Positions 51,100-59,990 of a stretch of DNA of 64,000 nt are shown piece by piece. The position numbers were made by a program, and so were the translations under genes. The stretch covers positions 310,001 through 374,000 of the forward strand of contig NW_020825364.1 of NCBI RefSeq assembly GCF_003286085.1. Reading direction: 5' to 3'. The stretch comes from Drosophila persimilis. Lineage: Eukaryota; Arthropoda; Insecta; Diptera; Drosophilidae. The notes beneath the pieces were generated by a model. That model was not told where the DNA came from. It worked only from the letters and a program-made list of their open reading frames with translations, and did not search any database. Positions within the stretch are counted from its first letter, which is position 1; the number at the start of each line of letters is the position of its first letter.

Positions 51100-51407
51100 A
51101 TGCTCTATTTTGCACGCAAAGTGAGTGCGGAATTGCGGCACGAGGCTGTGGCCAATCTGCAAGTAGCCTTGTCCAGGCCTACAGCAGGGAAGCAGGGGAA
51201 GGCCGCACTGCAAAGCACTTGCAGAAGATTCCTATGCACCTAAGTATACGCACTGCCGAACTGCCGCGTGAGGCGCCGCTGCGTCTGCGCAGAGTGCTTC
51301 AGACGGAGGTGTACAACACTCTCGACGTCGCGGAAGCGAGCAGAGCGCATTCCGGGCCTATAGTAAATAGTAAATCAAACACTTTGCAGGTCTTGTGGGA
51401 TGTGTGA
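51100..51407 (+). other. Possible tiny two-exon gene, convergent to the E2 gene
   Basis: CACAAAATG gives a good Drosophila start context at 51100. The first seven codons (MLYFARK) are followed directly by GTGAGT, a perfect donor consensus. Splicing to the acceptor CTTGCAG (ending 51224) would join in frame to KIPMHLSIRTAELPREAPLR then LRRVLQTEVYNTLDVAEAS and on to the stop at 51405-51407, giving about 68 residues. Unspliced, the first frame runs 47 codons to a TAA at 51240. Codon choice in the second segment is plausible. The product is unknown to me; chance cannot be excluded. It ends 24 nt before the E2 polyadenylation signal on the opposite strand. Confidence 0.2.
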
Positions 51408-51430
51408 TGCAACAATGTACATCTCTGGTC

Positions 51431-51436
51431 TTTATT
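51431..51436 (-). terminator. Polyadenylation signal AATAAA of the E2 gene
   Basis: TTTATT on the plus strand reads AATAAA on the minus strand, about 115 nt past the E2 stop codon, a normal 3'-UTR length. No genomic A tract is seen beyond it. Confidence 0.6.
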
Positions 51437-51550
51437 CGCGGTGTTGTATTTGTATTATGTTCTTATGTTTTTGGTCGTTTGCTTATGTTTGGTATGGGGT
51501 GTGGTAGGTGTTGGTTACTGCCAGCCAATCGATTTGAAAATGTGGTCCAT

Positions 51551-52213
51551 CTATTGTGGAGGTGTTGGTGGGGCAGTGGGGGCGACAGGCTTGGCGTAGC
51601 GAGCGGTCCACTCGCGTGCCAAGCGGTCGTACTCCTCGCGGTCCTTCTTGAACATGGCGGCGGCGGCGGAGTTCATGGGGCTGTCGGAATTGGGGTCCGA
51701 CAGCAGCGATTGGATGGAGAGCAGAACCTTTTCCACGGTCAGGGACGGCGACCAGGCTGAGCTCAGAATGTCCACACAGATTTTGCCGTTGGCAATGTTG
51801 CAGTGATAGATTTTAGTGAGGAATTTCAAAAGCGGCGGTTTGAACGGGTAGCCGGTCGGAAATTTGATTTCCAGCGGGAAATGCCCGCCCTCATAGGGCG
51901 TGTTCGAGGGGCCTAGAATAACGGCGCTCCAGGTGTAGATGGAGTCGTCCACCAACGCCACTGTGCACCCCTCCGTCGGGTTGCTCGTCATCATGGCAAT
52001 CTCCTTGCGGATGCGGCGGGCGCATATATTATCCTCGTGTCCAGTTTCTTGAGTCGCATCTCCAGGGCCAGCGGTTGCAGGCTCCGCGGCGTCGCTGCGG
52101 TCTGGGGCCACGGCATCGCGCACAGCGTTGTCGAGGCGCCGGGTGGCAGCGCGCGGACGGCCGTTAGCATCGAGTCTCATTCTTCTTAGAAGCACTCGGG
52201 GCACCCTCGGCAT
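51551..52213 (-). CDS. E2 ubiquitin-conjugating enzyme, UBE2D/UBE2E class, intronless
   Basis: 220 residues. E2 enzymes accept ubiquitin from E1 as a thioester on a cysteine and pass it, with an E3, to substrate lysines. Residues 1-64 are an Arg/Ala-rich, probably disordered extension; the UBC fold spans about 65-207. Visible family landmarks are NPTEGC (78-83), the PYEGGHFPLEIKFP strand (106-119), YPFKPP (122-127), the HCN tripeptide (137-139, Cys in place of the usual Pro as in UBE2E), the catalytic Cys146 in GKICVDIL, WSPSLTVEKVLLSIQSLL (154-171) and a C-terminal helix (DREEYDRLAREWTARYAK). The distance from the HCN Asn to the catalytic Cys is 7 residues; in most class members it is 8, so one loop residue is missing. 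The tail is Pro-rich. The lack of introns and the extension suggest a retrocopy of a UBE2D/E gene, often testis-expressed in flies; that is inference. The start ATG at 52213 is the first in frame. Confidence 0.92.
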   Translation of the reverse strand: MPRVPRVLLRRMRLDANGRPRAATRRLDNAVRDAVAPDRSDAAEPATAGPGDATQETGHEDNICARRIRKEIAMMTSNPTEGCTVALVDDSIYTWSAVILGPSNTPYEGGHFPLEIKFPTGYPFKPPLLKFLTKIYHCNIANGKICVDILSSAWSPSLTVEKVLLSIQSLLSDPNSDSPMNSAAAAMFKKDREEYDRLAREWTARYAKPVAPTAPPTPPQ

Positions 52214-52285
52214 GACGGCAAACAGTCTTTTCAGATGAATTTCAATTGAAAAAAATTACTGCTTGCGAACGCTCTTACACTTAAT

Positions 52286-52710
52286 ACACTAGCACTTGAT
52301 CTGAAAATGCGAGTCACGGCATATGACAGCCGTGTGGCAGAGCTTCCTTTGACCCGCTTTACAACACTTATTCCTTTCCTATTGGAAAAGCGGGCTGTGA
52401 GAGCGAGAGCGAGAGAGCCTCAGTTCTTGGACTGAAACACACTAGCACTTGATCTGAAAATGCGAGTCACGGCATATGACAGCCGTGTGACAGAGCTTCC
52501 TTTGACTCGCTTTCCAACACTTATTCCTTTCTTATTGGAAAAGCGGGCTGTGAGAGCGAGAGCGAGAGAGCCTCAGTTCTTGGACTGAAAGCATATGACA
52601 GCCGTGTGACAGAGCTTCCTTTGACTCGCTTTCCAACACTTATTCCTCTCCTATTGGAAAAGCGGGCTGTGAGAGCGAGAGCGAGAGAGCCTCAGTTCTT
52701 GGACTGAAAG
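52286..52710 (-). repeat. 2.8-copy tandem array of a 153-bp unit in the E2 upstream region
   Basis: Unit 1 starts at 52286 and unit 2 at 52439 (exact 153-bp period, a few substitutions). Unit 3 (52591-52710) lacks the first 33 bp. Each copy contains a GAGAGCGAGAGCGAGAGAG tract (GAGA-factor type) and GACTGA, which reads TCAGTC, an initiator match, towards the E2 gene. Copies 1 and 2 also contain CACGGC and GCCGTG around an 8-bp loop (52315-52334, 52468-52487). The nearest unit lies 73 bp from the E2 start codon, so the array probably carries the E2 promoter in duplicate; this is inference. Confidence 0.9.
52702..52707 (-). promoter_or_regulatory. Initiator-like TCAGTC, repeated at 52583 and 52430
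   Basis: The core-promoter initiator consensus TCAKTY is matched on the minus strand once per repeat unit, at 52430-52435, 52583-52588 and 52702-52707, that is 217 to 489 bp before the E2 start codon. No TATA box is seen 25-30 bp upstream of any of them. Weak evidence on its own. Confidence 0.25.
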
Positions 52711-52828
52711 CCGGGAAGCTCGTCTGGAATGCTTCGTGAATGCTTACAAGAATTTTGGTGTTTATATGTCTGTCTCTTGTCTTCTACCAAAGACAATCCC
52801 AATAGTAAAATTGTTTGCACTCCAAGGT

Positions 52829-52908
52829 CCAGGGCTGGCTTCAGGGCTGGCTCCAGGGCTGGCTCCAGGGCTGGCTCCAGGGCTGGCTCCAGGGCTGGCT
52901 CCAGGGCC
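52829..52908 (+). repeat. Six-copy 12-bp tandem repeat (AGGGCTGGCTCC)
   Basis: AGGGCTGGCT begins at 52831, 52843, 52855, 52867, 52879 and 52891, with a partial copy at 52903. Every unit contains GGCTGGCT, the reverse complement of the 8-bp target duplication of the adjacent P-family element, so the repeat offered many near-ideal insertion sites. Confidence 0.95.
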
Positions 52909-52928
52909 ATAGAGGAAGAGCGCTGAAG

Positions 52929-52936
52929 AGCCAGCC
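52929..52936 (+). repeat. Left target-site duplication AGCCAGCC
   Basis: AGCCAGCC lies directly against the left end of the P-family element and is repeated exactly at 53388-53395. Eight-base duplications are the rule for P elements. It differs at two positions from the P target consensus GGCCAGAC. Confidence 0.95.
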
Positions 52937-52967
52937 CATGATGCAATTATACAAGGTGGTCTCGTCG
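52937..52967 (+). repeat. Left 31-bp terminal inverted repeat
   Basis: Begins CATGATG and contains AAGGTGGTCTCGTCG, which differs from the classical P terminus at a few positions. One mismatch to the right arm (A at 52953 versus G in the complement of the right arm). Confidence 0.95.
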
Positions 52968-53061
52968 GGAGCCGAAGTTTGTTCGTGTTATCCCTTATCG
53001 TCAGTGAATGCTTGCTTGTTGATTATGAACGTTGTTCACGGACGACTTTTTTTATATATTC

Positions 53062-53072
53062 TTAACCCTTAT
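53062..53072 (+). repeat. Left 11-bp subterminal inverted repeat of the P-family element
   Basis: TTAACCCTTAT, 126 bp from the left end, is matched at 9 of 11 positions by the reverse complement of 53244-53254 (TTAAACCTTAA). In P elements an 11-bp enhancer-like repeat sits at about this distance from both ends. Confidence 0.8.
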
Positions 53073-53091
53073 GTCCCGACTGCAAAAAAAA

Positions 53092-53103
53092 ATCACATAT
53101 TGC
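53092..53103 (+). pseudogene. Trace of the P transposase first codons, start lost
   Basis: The sequence ATCACATATTGC sits 156 bp from the left end, where the classical P element begins its transposase frame (nucleotide 153). The third base of the start codon has changed from G to C, and the frame meets TAG after five further codons. Only a stub of the gene remains. The identification rests on position and on the ATATTGC match. Confidence 0.55.
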
Positions 53104-53243
53104 ATATTATATAAATAGCATATAAAGAAAATTGTAATATAACTAAAAATGTTGAAGACAAATTTTTAATGGCTGCATAAAATTTCAATATTAATATATC
53201 AGTAAAATCATTTTATTTTAAAATTTTAAACGCCACGGGCCTG

Positions 53244-53254
53244 TTAAGGTTTAA
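53244..53254 (-). repeat. Right 11-bp subterminal inverted repeat of the P-family element
   Basis: TTAAGGTTTAA on the plus strand, 133 bp from the right end and opposite in orientation to 53062-53072. Confidence 0.75.
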
Positions 53255-53356
53255 CCAACATCAACGTATGCCGTCTCACTCACACTCACTATACTATGTG
53301 GCTTTCATTCGTTATCATTCGTTGTCATTCGCATACGTTAAGGGACTGACTTTTGC

Positions 53357-53387
53357 CGACGAGACCACCTCGTATAATTGCATCATG
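53357..53387 (-). repeat. Right 31-bp terminal inverted repeat
   Basis: Reads on the minus strand CATGATGCAATTATACG and so on, ending with GTCTCGTCG. It forms the right terminus next to the second AGCCAGCC at 53388-53395. Confidence 0.95.
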
Positions 53388-53395
53388 AGCCAGCC
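53388..53395 (+). repeat. Right target-site duplication AGCCAGCC
   Basis: Exact copy of 52929-52936, confirming that both ends of the element are intact and that it inserted by transposition here. Confidence 0.95.
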
Positions 53396-54234
53396 GATGT
53401 CTCGTTCAATATATGAGACAGGTTACATACCTGACAGACACGATTCTCATACATTTTAGGGCTGGAAATCGGCTGCTTCTAGATCTGAATTCTCTCTGGA
53501 GCTCATTTTGCTTTAAATTCTACTCTCATTCGAATAGATTGCAGAATATGAGCCTGTGGTCACTCGTCGCTGGCCATCTTTCAAATTGCATTTATCATTT
53601 CGCTGATTCTGTGTACCGCAAGAGCATTTGCTCTGCCACCACCTCCTGTTGACTCTGGTTGGCCCCGTGGCGTCCTTTTTCTTTATAGTTTAATGCATTT
53701 ATTTAATAAATTCATATAGGAAATTCCGCACAACGCCAATGGGGGCAGCATGCGAGAAAGAGAGACGACCCACGGCCATTGGATGGCGTTCACATCACGC
53801 ACACAGAAAGTGGCACTTGAATGGTTCTGTTCATCCATTGAGAGGCCGAACGAGCACACAGCACACCATGCCACACCGCACCGCACCCTAGAGGACGGGA
53901 CGGACGTACTGTACCATCATCATCGTCTTCCATCGGGCATTGGGCATTGGGCATTGGGCATTGGGCATCCCATGGATCCCCATCGAACGATTGTAAACAA
54001 TTTTACGAGCTCGCTTGCAATAATCTACGCAATTTTATTGACACTTGGCTTTTTGTGTGTAATTCATGCCGCACCGCGGGATATCCACAAGATTGTCGCT
54101 GCAGACAAAGAGAGAAAGAGAGAAAGAAAGAGAGGGAGACCCTTCAGATGGAGAGCTCCCAAACTTTCTCCAGCCAAATCTCTCTATCGAATCTATCAGC
54201 GGCACTTGACATGGGGAATGCGCTTCTCTTACCT

Positions 54235-54312
54235 TGCGGGTTGCAGGTTGCGGGTTGCAGGTTGCAGGTTGCAGGTTGCAGGTTGCAGGTTGCTGGTTTC
54301 GGGTTGCAGGTC
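54235..54312 (+). repeat. TTGCAGG heptamer array
   Basis: Nine to ten copies of GGTTGCA/GGTTGCG with variants at the edges. Seen directly. Confidence 0.95.
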
Positions 54313-54826
54313 ATCCCCGCGTTTTTGGGAAGTGGAAAGGGACCTCCCAACTATCTTCCATGACCCATCTGATTGTCACCTAACGTTTGACTAATGAACT
54401 GCTAGATGGAGACGGGATTGGAGGCTGCCAGCTGCTTCATTGAGAGTGTGGAGCGTGGAGCGTGGAGCGTGGTGTGTCGACTGCTGTCTGCGGTAGCTGT
54501 CTCCCATGCCACTTTCCACTCTCCGATAAGCTATCTGCCAATCTGGCATCTGGCATCTGTGCTACTTAAATGTGGCACTTAAATACTCTTAAACGAACCC
54601 AGCCGAATGGTATTTAGCATAGTTAAAGAGCCACGCCAGGCCGGGCCATGCCCCGCCAGGCCCCGCCATGCCACCCTTTCCATCCCCATCCCTATTCCAC
54701 AGTCCCCAGTCCCCAGTTCCCAGCTCCCAGTCCCTAGTCCCCTCTCCTATCCTCTCTGTCATTCATTATGGCCCTTTAATCGCTTGTCATAAACTGCAAT
54801 CGTATTCATTTCCCTCTCCGTCCTAC

Positions 54827-54870
54827 GTCCTACGACCGACGTCCTACGACCGACGTCCTACGACCGACGA
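54827..54870 (+). repeat. 14-bp tandem repeat (GTCCTACGACCGAC)
   Basis: Three copies of the 14-mer after a shorter GTCCTAC partial unit. Seen directly. Confidence 0.9.
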
Positions 54871-57433
54871 CATGCAATTATATGTAAATAAATATTTTTA
54901 TTTAAATGCTTATTTATTTATAGTATGCTCTTTATGGCCATGATTTACTCTCTGCAGTTACTCTCTTGTTAATAAAATTATTATGGATTGGATTGGAATG
55001 GATTGGATTGACTCTCTCTCTCTCTCTCTCTCTCGCTCTCTCCCCTTCTCCACCTTTCTTAGAATGCCAGCATTCTCTATCCTCACAGTCCACTCCCTCA
55101 TTAGGCATTCGCTTCATTCACATATTTCCCAGCTTCTGGTACAACTTTCCAATCAAGAAACGAAAGAGAGACAAGCATTTGCTGCCAAGACTCAATTAGC
55201 CAACATTCACCCGAAAAAAAAACAAAATAAAAGAAGAAAAAAACATTCACAGCCTCATTTCCAGCTTGGTATTAAAATATTCGTCAATTTTTTATCGATT
55301 TCTTACACACCTCGAAAACACGGACACACGGACACACACTCTCTCATAATTATTAACCTTTAGCATTTTCACGCTTGAAGCTTTATGGGAAACACGAAAC
55401 GAGAAAAATATTTCAAAAATCAGGCGGGAAAAAAACGGGGAATATTTAAAGATACTTTTTTTTATATTATTTATGAGTATCTATTTGTCAGTGGAGATGC
55501 GCAGGCAGCCGTGACTAATCAGGCAGTGAGGCAGTGAGGCAGGCAGGCTGTGAGGCAGTCCCATATTCTGATTCTCATTCTCATTCTCAGGGTACGGGTA
55601 CGGGTACGGAAAGTTTTTCTGCCGTTTCTGCCGCTAATTGCCGTGAAGGCGCCGCTACCAAGCCGGGCAGCTGGCAACCCTTCCGCGACTCCTCCACAGC
55701 GCGGAGCCAGCCGCATGCAAATTGCGGCAACAAGTGCAGCACACACTCGACTGCGAGAGTGTTGGCCAAAAGCGAGAGATTTCAGCTTAATTATCATAGC
55801 GCACAGGGGCTGGATGAGAGGATGGGATGCAGTGTGCAGTGTGCAGGGGGCAGGGGAGGCGAGGGGTCTGCGATTTGGATTGTGTGTACAACCAATCAGC
55901 AGCAGAGTCGCTGCAAGTCCACCAAACAGCAAATGAGCATCTGAGAGAATGTATGGTGGCGCATGGATGTGTCACTAAGAGTTTGAGGGGGAGGGATCGC
56001 CGCCAAGAGGAGGGGGGCTGCTGCTGCTGCTGCTGCTGCTGGTGCAACGTGTTGCGCTAATTTTATATGCAAATTATGGCAAAAGCGCGACTTGTATGCT
56101 AATTTAAGCCCCCCGGCCCACGGCCCCCGGCCCCCAGTCCCAACCCCATCGCTTCACACTCCTTCATTTTAATGATCTTTGGAGCTGAAGTCCGGAGTCC
56201 GCTGTCCGGAGATGGTGGCAAATATTTGGGGAATGCAGTGATGTGGCTGCGGCTGCGGCTGTGGCTGTGGCTGTGCCCCTTTTGGGTTTTTTTTTTATCT
56301 TGCGAAAAAGTGTGAAATTTTGACGCAACGTCAAAGCAATTTCCCGCTTCACTTTGCAGCGATATGTGGATCAGAAAGAGAGGGCCCGACCGACCGGGCT
56401 GGTGGCATGGGACCTGGAACTTCCTTTCACCGCGTGTTTTGAGGCCCGTTAATGATTTTTGAATACATCATGCTGCGTTCATTTTAACACTCAAACACTC
56501 ACAAATTCACACACCCATACACCCACACACTCGCTCGTATTCGCATATTTCGCGTTCTTTTGCCTTAATTTTGTTTGGGAAGTTTTACACTTGGCATCTT
56601 GTCAGGTTCCTCTCTTTCTCAGATACATTCCCGTACGATACGAGTGTATATATTTTGGCGTGTTGCATGTAAATCCTTTGGAGTGTGTCTTAATTAGATG
56701 TGCCACCAGACAGCGACAGCAAACGACCCAAAAGATTATATATTGTGTACTTAAACTTTCCTTTTTTCGGGTTTGTTCTGCTTCCCTTTTTGGTGGTTAT
56801 TAATCGAGAAATATATATATTTAAAAATACCTTTAAACTGCTGGGGAATATGCATTATTATTAACATTTATTCCTAAAGAGCTGATGGCTTTGGGAAGCT
56901 TATAAATCATGAAATTAACCCAAAAGGTGTTCTTTTTAAGAGCCACTCCGTTGAGTGGTACTCGAATATATTCAAAGTATTTAAATATTATCGGAAATAT
57001 TATTGTAAAGCTCTCTGTTTGGAGAGACCTGCGGGGCTGGTATATGTGGGAAATATAGCCAAACAAATCTTGAATATTATTCCAAAATTATCTGCAATAA
57101 TTATATAGTTTTTGTAGGCCATATATTCAGAAATCTGTTGAAGATATTCCTTCAAAGAATCGGCACCAAAGGAACTCCTTTTAGTGGTTTTTTGGGTTTA
57201 TTAGCCCCTATGAAATATGGGAATATAGAAACCCAATTAACTATTGAAACTGGGTCACTTACGAGTTATTTACACTCCGGGCAAAAACTTTTTGTGCAAT
57301 CAACAGATCGAAAAGCATACATATAAAACCCAAAATCCAAAACCCAGCGCCAGGGAATCACAAAAAAAGAAACAATTTATGAAAATTTATAGAAAACGCC
57401 AAACGCAAATCAAGTGTTACTAAATTGTGAATA

Positions 57434-57538
57434 ATGACTCCATCGAAGCAGCGATCCAAGCAGTGGAGCCCCAACGAACCAGCGCTGGAGCTGAAGCGGT
57501 ATCCGAGAGGCTGTATCCGCGAGCTGCACAATTTCTGA
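57434..57538 (+). other. Short open reading frame with strong codon bias
   Basis: ATG at 57434 opens 34 codons (MTPSKQRSKQWSPNEPALEL then KRYPRGCIRELHNF) ending in TGA at 57536. Third positions are mostly G or C, unlike the flanks, and CAG, AAG, CTG and GAG dominate. Reading past the TGA, the same frame continues 17 more codons (ALQKRPAIQSLTNLIKR) to TAA. It could be a small basic peptide, the remnant of a gene with a nonsense change, or chance. An overlapping 78-codon frame looks less biased. Family unknown. Confidence 0.22.
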
Positions 57539-57663
57539 GCGCTACAAAAGCGACCAGCAATACAAAGTCTAACGAATCTAATCAAAAGATAAACTCACGC
57601 GCATCGACATCGACGTCGACGTGGAGGGACGTAGAAACCCTGCTCCTAACGAGTATTTTTTAA

Positions 57664-58681
57664 GTTTCAATCAAAAATTCGTTACACTTTGCATGCCACA
57701 GAGATGGGGCATGGCTGGAGGGATGGGGAGAGAGGGGGCTGGCAGGGGGCTGGCTGGTTGCTGGTTGCTGGCCGATGGAGATGCCAACTCGTGCAGCTAA
57801 TAAGCCCCGGCTTACAGCAATGCGGCAATAATCATCATTTATTTTTTGGGTTCCCCGTTTTTTGTCTCTTTTTTTTGTTCCTCTTTCCTCTTTTAAGTTT
57901 TATTTTGTTTTTCGTTGGCCGCAAACATGAAATTATGATTTTTATTGAAGAATTCGCACAGCGGGCGGTGTAATTAATCAGCGGCACATGGCGGCACGAG
58001 GGGTGTGTGGAGGGTGGAGCGTGGAGCGTGGCAGCGTGGCAGCGTGGCAGCGGCTGCTGCGGCGTGAAACGGGGCGAGGTCGAGTGTCAGCAGCAGAGGC
58101 GGCAACAAGCAGCAAGCAGCGAGCAGCGAGCATCCCAGGTAGTACTGCCTTTCCAGACAGTGGCTGTGCAACGTTTGCGGGTCATGCCACAATGCGTATG
58201 AGTAACTTTTTGTGGCATCGACTGCGGCCGCCGACCGGCAACCCGCTGCGAAAGTGAGTTTAACGGTAGTTTCCGCTGCCGTCTAACAATTCGATTGCGA
58301 CTCCATCGACATCGACGCTGTTTGATTTAAATTGTTGGCTATTGTTGGCCCATTACTTTTCGGTCGAGTCTTTTGGGCCACACACACGCCGCCCCGCACC
58401 GCGCCGCACCGCTCGAGAGCGCTCCACAGAGTGGAAATGCTTTTAATATTGGTCTAGTACCCTGTACTCTTGGCGGAGGGTGTTGCCTGGCCTTGGGTCA
58501 AGAATCAATTCGGTGTTTGATCTAGAAGATCGCTTTTTGAACAGCTCAAAGACCTTTCAGCGGACCATCGAATATTCTGCAGGAGGGACGGAACTACAGC
58601 TTTTAACGCGCCTCCAGGAAGTAGGGGGCTCTATTCTCCACAGATGCTTCTGAAGCCCTTAAGCATTCGTTTCGGGCTTGC
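57664..58681. other. Non-coding, no gene seen
   Basis: Contains GGCTGG/TTGCTGG repeats (57735-57772), a T-rich stretch (57837-57920), GTGGAGC and GTGGCAGC repeats (58010-58050) and CACCG/CGCCG repeats (58390-58412). A short hairpin-like ACCCTGTACTCTTGGCGGAGGGT lies near 58460-58482. Confidence 0.5.
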
Positions 58682-59125
58682 ATGGATCTTCTAGCACTCT
58701 TCATACCCTTTCTCGGACTCACACGAGGATTCCAGGGCGCCTCAAATGTGCCCATAGTGGATCGCCGTATTGCTGTGGCAGGAATCAATGGAATCAATCG
58801 CTTTCCAACTGCCGTTCGGGGACCTCCGGAGAGCGGCTCCCCAGTGGCTCCCTGTGCCAGCAGTGCCCTGGTGGAAGGACCACTTTCTGTTCCTTCTGTT
58901 CTGGCCCTCCCATTGCCTACTCTCCGGCGCGCTGCGGGGTATTTCTTAGTCCAGTTCTGGGCCCCCCCGTTTTTCAATCGTTTGCGTACTCGTGGCTCAA
59001 TCAAAGTGCTGGCTGTTCCATTTGCAAGCCAACTTTTGGTTTTGTTTTTGTTGTTGTTGTTGTTTTTGTTGCTCTGCGGTGCCTTGTTAGTCGCGGTGGC
59101 CGCGTGGCACTTAAGCCGAACCTAA
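58682..59125 (+). other. Orphan open reading frame with signal-like N-terminus
   Basis: 147 codons from an ATG at 58682. The N-terminus (MDLLALFIPFLGLTRGFQGA) resembles a signal peptide. The middle is Pro/Gly/Ser-rich with two Cys. The C-terminal hydrophobic run (about 118-141, LLVLFLLLLLFLLLCGALLV) comes from a TTG microsatellite near 59036-59070, so it may be artificial. Codon use up to the repeat is fair. The opposite strand is also open for 133 codons. No family recognised; a secreted peptide gene or a chance frame are both possible. Confidence 0.2.
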
Positions 59126-59990
59126 ATTACGCCAAAATCGATTGCAATTGCGTTGATTATCGCTGTCCGAAGCGGCGGCGGCGGCGGCGGCGGCGGAGGC
59201 CCGCGTTGCCGAATTTATCGCCCGCAAATGCATTTCACGCGAAATTTATGTAGTTTTGTGGGTCTCCTCCTTCACCCTCCAAAAACCCCGAAAAAAAGCA
59301 ACAAAAACTCAATATATATACCAAGTACGATATATATTGGAAGCTGGATCGAAGTGGCCGGCTATTTGGCCACCGGTTTTAAGCCACGGTGGCAGTGGCA
59401 GTGGCAGCCACAGCCGGCGCTGCTCTTTGGCTGCTTGCAGCTTATCGTGGCAATTACAACGAGAGATTTATATATGGGGATGGAGGGTGCAACGGAGGGG
59501 CAGGGGACTGCTGGAGGCAGGAGCGACTCCGCAGAGGTGAGTGGCAAACACCCGCATGGAGTTCAAACGAAACGCAGCCGGCAGGCAGGCAGGCAGGCGG
59601 GCAGGCAGGCAGGCAGCCCCCCCAAAAACGATCCAAACTAATCGCCAAGTGTTTCCCTTGTTTTGGTATACCCTCTCGAAGAGGGTACAATGCCTGCTCC
59701 AGAGATGCTAGCAATCTACAAGGATATAAAGGATTCGTTTCCTTGCTAAAAGATACTTTTCCCTCTTACGTGCAGCACCGCCCCTCGGTCACGGTACTCT
59801 GCTGCGTCTGGGCGGATGCTGCCTTTTCCAAACACCCTTTCGATGGAAAAAATGCATCTCCTAGCGTATCTGATGATTCGACCTCAAGGATCGATTTTCT
59901 CTCTTGGCTTGTGTTATTTTTTGGGGCCACAAAATGTCGAATTAAATGGATTTTTATTGAAATCAAGCCTCAGCCACAGGGAAGTGACGG
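59126..59990. other. Non-coding; GGC triplets, GGCA tetramers and a decayed dispersed repeat
   Basis: GGC triplets at 59170-59197, GGCAGT hexamers near 59388-59405 and GGCAGGCA tetramers at 59579-59617. A hairpin GTATACCCTCTCGAAGAGGGTAC (59667-59689) starts a block that, at 59743-59794, resembles 61299-61366. This is typical of old non-autonomous transposon debris in Drosophila; the family is not identifiable by eye. Confidence 0.45.

Larger units (their letters stand above)
52937..53387 (+). mobile_element. Non-autonomous P-family transposon, 451 bp, complete ends
   Basis: The element runs from CATGATGCAATTATAC to its inverted copy. It carries 31-bp terminal inverted repeats that match at 30 of 31 positions and is flanked by the 8-bp duplication AGCCAGCC. 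Inside are, in P-element order, a transposase-site-like ATCCCTTAT (52990-52998), an 11-bp subterminal repeat (53062-53072), a trace of the transposase start (53092-53103), AT-rich filler, the opposing 11-bp repeat (53244-53254) and a second transposase-site-like CGTTAAGGGAC (53336-53346). The known P element is 2.9 kb with the same landmarks at nearly the same distances from its ends, so almost all of the four-exon transposase gene is gone. It could move only if transposase came from elsewhere. It lies 724 bp upstream of the E2 start codon, in keeping with P insertion near promoters. Confidence 0.95.
53396..57433. other. Non-coding, no supported gene
   Basis: 53396-53700 is moderately AT-rich and of normal complexity. 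Then come TTGCAGG heptamers (54235-54312), CAGTCCC-type repeats (54700-54740), GTCCTACGACCGAC 14-mers (54827-54870), a CT tract (55013-55038), GCAGGCAG runs (55525-55545), CTG triplets (56018-56040) and GGCTGC hexamers (56245-56275). 56820-57330 is an AT-rich block with open frames of about 60-75 codons and no codon bias. Confidence 0.5.

Noticed and set aside
53268..53459. 63-codon plus-strand frame ending outside the P-family element
   Set aside because: It straddles the right terminal repeat and the target duplication of the transposon, so it is not a gene.
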